Origin: JAJPJX01 sp964568355
GTDB taxonomy: Bacteria > Acidobacteriota > Terriglobia > Bryobacterales > Bryobacteraceae
Assembly: GCA_964568355.1 (NCBI GenBank)
Contig: CAZMRK010000504.1
Location: forward strand, 1 to 31,566
DNA length: 31,566 bases
Direction of reading: 5' to 3'
The notes beneath the pieces were generated by a model. It had not been told where the DNA came from, ran no database searches, and worked only from the letters and a program-made list of their open reading frames with translations. Every line of letters starts with the position of its first letter. The stretch's first letter is position 1. This document shows positions 31,184-31,566 of this stretch, piece by piece. A program made the translations under genes and the position numbers.

Positions 31184-31566
31184 TCAGGCTTCCTGATTGC
31201 TCCAGACCGCTTGCGGTGAGGCGCTTACGGTTCGCTTCTGGTCTTCTTCCAGGTCCAGGACGATGATCTCGTTGCTTCCTCGGTGGAGCCAGACACCGGG
31301 GCAGTAGAGGCTTCGCTGTGGGCCCACTCTCCAGTGCCGGCCCAGATGCCGCCCGTTTACCCAGACGCAGCCTTTTCCCCAGCCGGAGAGATCGAAAAAG
31401 GTATCGCCGGTTTGCGCCAGTGCAAAACTCCCGCGGTAGAAAGACGGCCCTCGTGGCGGTCTAGCGCCAAAGCGCAGGCCGTCGAGGTTCCGCAGTGGAA
31501 GAGAGAAGATGGTCCAGCCGGTGAGAACGCGCCCGTCCAGAGTGACATCTCCGAGGATCCCTTTGC
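31184..31566 (-). CDS. GH35-like beta-galactosidase, C-terminal end (partial)
   Basis: The C-terminal part (about 126 residues) of a family GH35-like glycoside hydrolase; the rest lies beyond the window's right edge. The frame is open from 31566 to a TGA at 31184-31186. It shows the carbohydrate-binding jelly-roll end typical of GH35: GDVTLDGRVLTGW, PSFYRGSF, DTFFDLSGWGKGCVWVNGRHLGRHWRVGPQ and SLYCPGVWLHRGSNEIIVLDL. The catalytic barrel and its glutamates are not visible, so activity cannot be judged. It ends with WSNQEA and stops 6 bases from comM. Confidence 0.85.
   Translation of the reverse strand, partial: KGILGDVTLDGRVLTGWTIFSLPLRNLDGLRFGARPPRGPSFYRGSFALAQTGDTFFDLSGWGKGCVWVNGRHLGRHWRVGPQRSLYCPGVWLHRGSNEIIVLDLEEDQKRTVSASPQAVWSNQEA

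Overview
The window is a dense, GC-rich piece of bacterial chromosome. It most likely comes from an Acidobacteriota member of the Solibacter/Bryobacter type. This assignment is inferred from content: a 1,100-residue TonB-dependent receptor with an N-terminal carboxypeptidase-regulatory domain, two tandem MacB/FtsX-type permeases of the 'acidobacterial duplicated orphan permease' (ADOP) kind with no ATPase beside them, a futalosine-type menaquinone pair, and many small secreted or lipoprotein genes. No insertion sequence, integrase, rRNA gene or CRISPR array was seen. The only RNA gene found is a tRNA-Leu(CAA).

Layout. 1-2326: the end of an amidase (+), then larB and a DUF192 lipoprotein read leftward. 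2405-4411: mqnP-mqnE, two menaquinone genes 3 bases apart. 4424-10773: six colinear minus-strand genes in transcription order: a DegT-type PLP aminotransferase, a tandem RidA-like protein, a macro-domain ADP-ribose hydrolase, a two-gene toxin-antitoxin unit (ribbon-helix-helix antitoxin plus GNAT toxin) in locally lower-GC DNA, and a secreted M14 carboxypeptidase. 11075-17112 (+): a Tat-exported TIM-barrel protein, a membrane-anchored LEA14-like protein overlapping a secreted LssY_C protein, and the TonB-dependent receptor. 17154-18742 (+): a HExxH protein, a TlpA-type thioredoxin and a DsbD N-domain protein. 18759-19943 (-): alaC. 20012-22506 (+): a 79-residue flagellar-rod-like protein, a Nudix hydrolase and glnA. 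22570-27491 (+): two ADOP permeases. 27507-29445: a secreted alpha/beta hydrolase and a FadR-type GntR regulator, divergent and separated by 19 bases that form most of a perfect AT-rich palindrome. 29473-31566: tRNA-Leu (-), comM (+) and the C-terminal end of a GH35 beta-galactosidase (-).

How genes fit together. MqnP and MqnE act in the same quinone pathway. The aminotransferase, RidA-like and macro-domain genes form a tight operon in which RidA-type deamination of reactive enamines would suit a PLP enzyme. The TlpA and DsbD_N proteins form a small periplasmic disulfide unit. The GntR regulator probably controls its divergent hydrolase neighbour through the palindrome.

The longest stretch without a gene is 10774-11074 (301 bases). 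It holds a candidate extended -10 promoter for the leftward operon and a 9-bp inverted repeat. All other gaps are shorter. The best candidates for something undescribed are the toxin-antitoxin pair with a non-standard antitoxin, the tandem RidA protein in an operon with a macro domain, the mini flagellar-rod-like protein, and the palindrome that spans one start codon and abuts the other. All are inferred from sequence reading alone.
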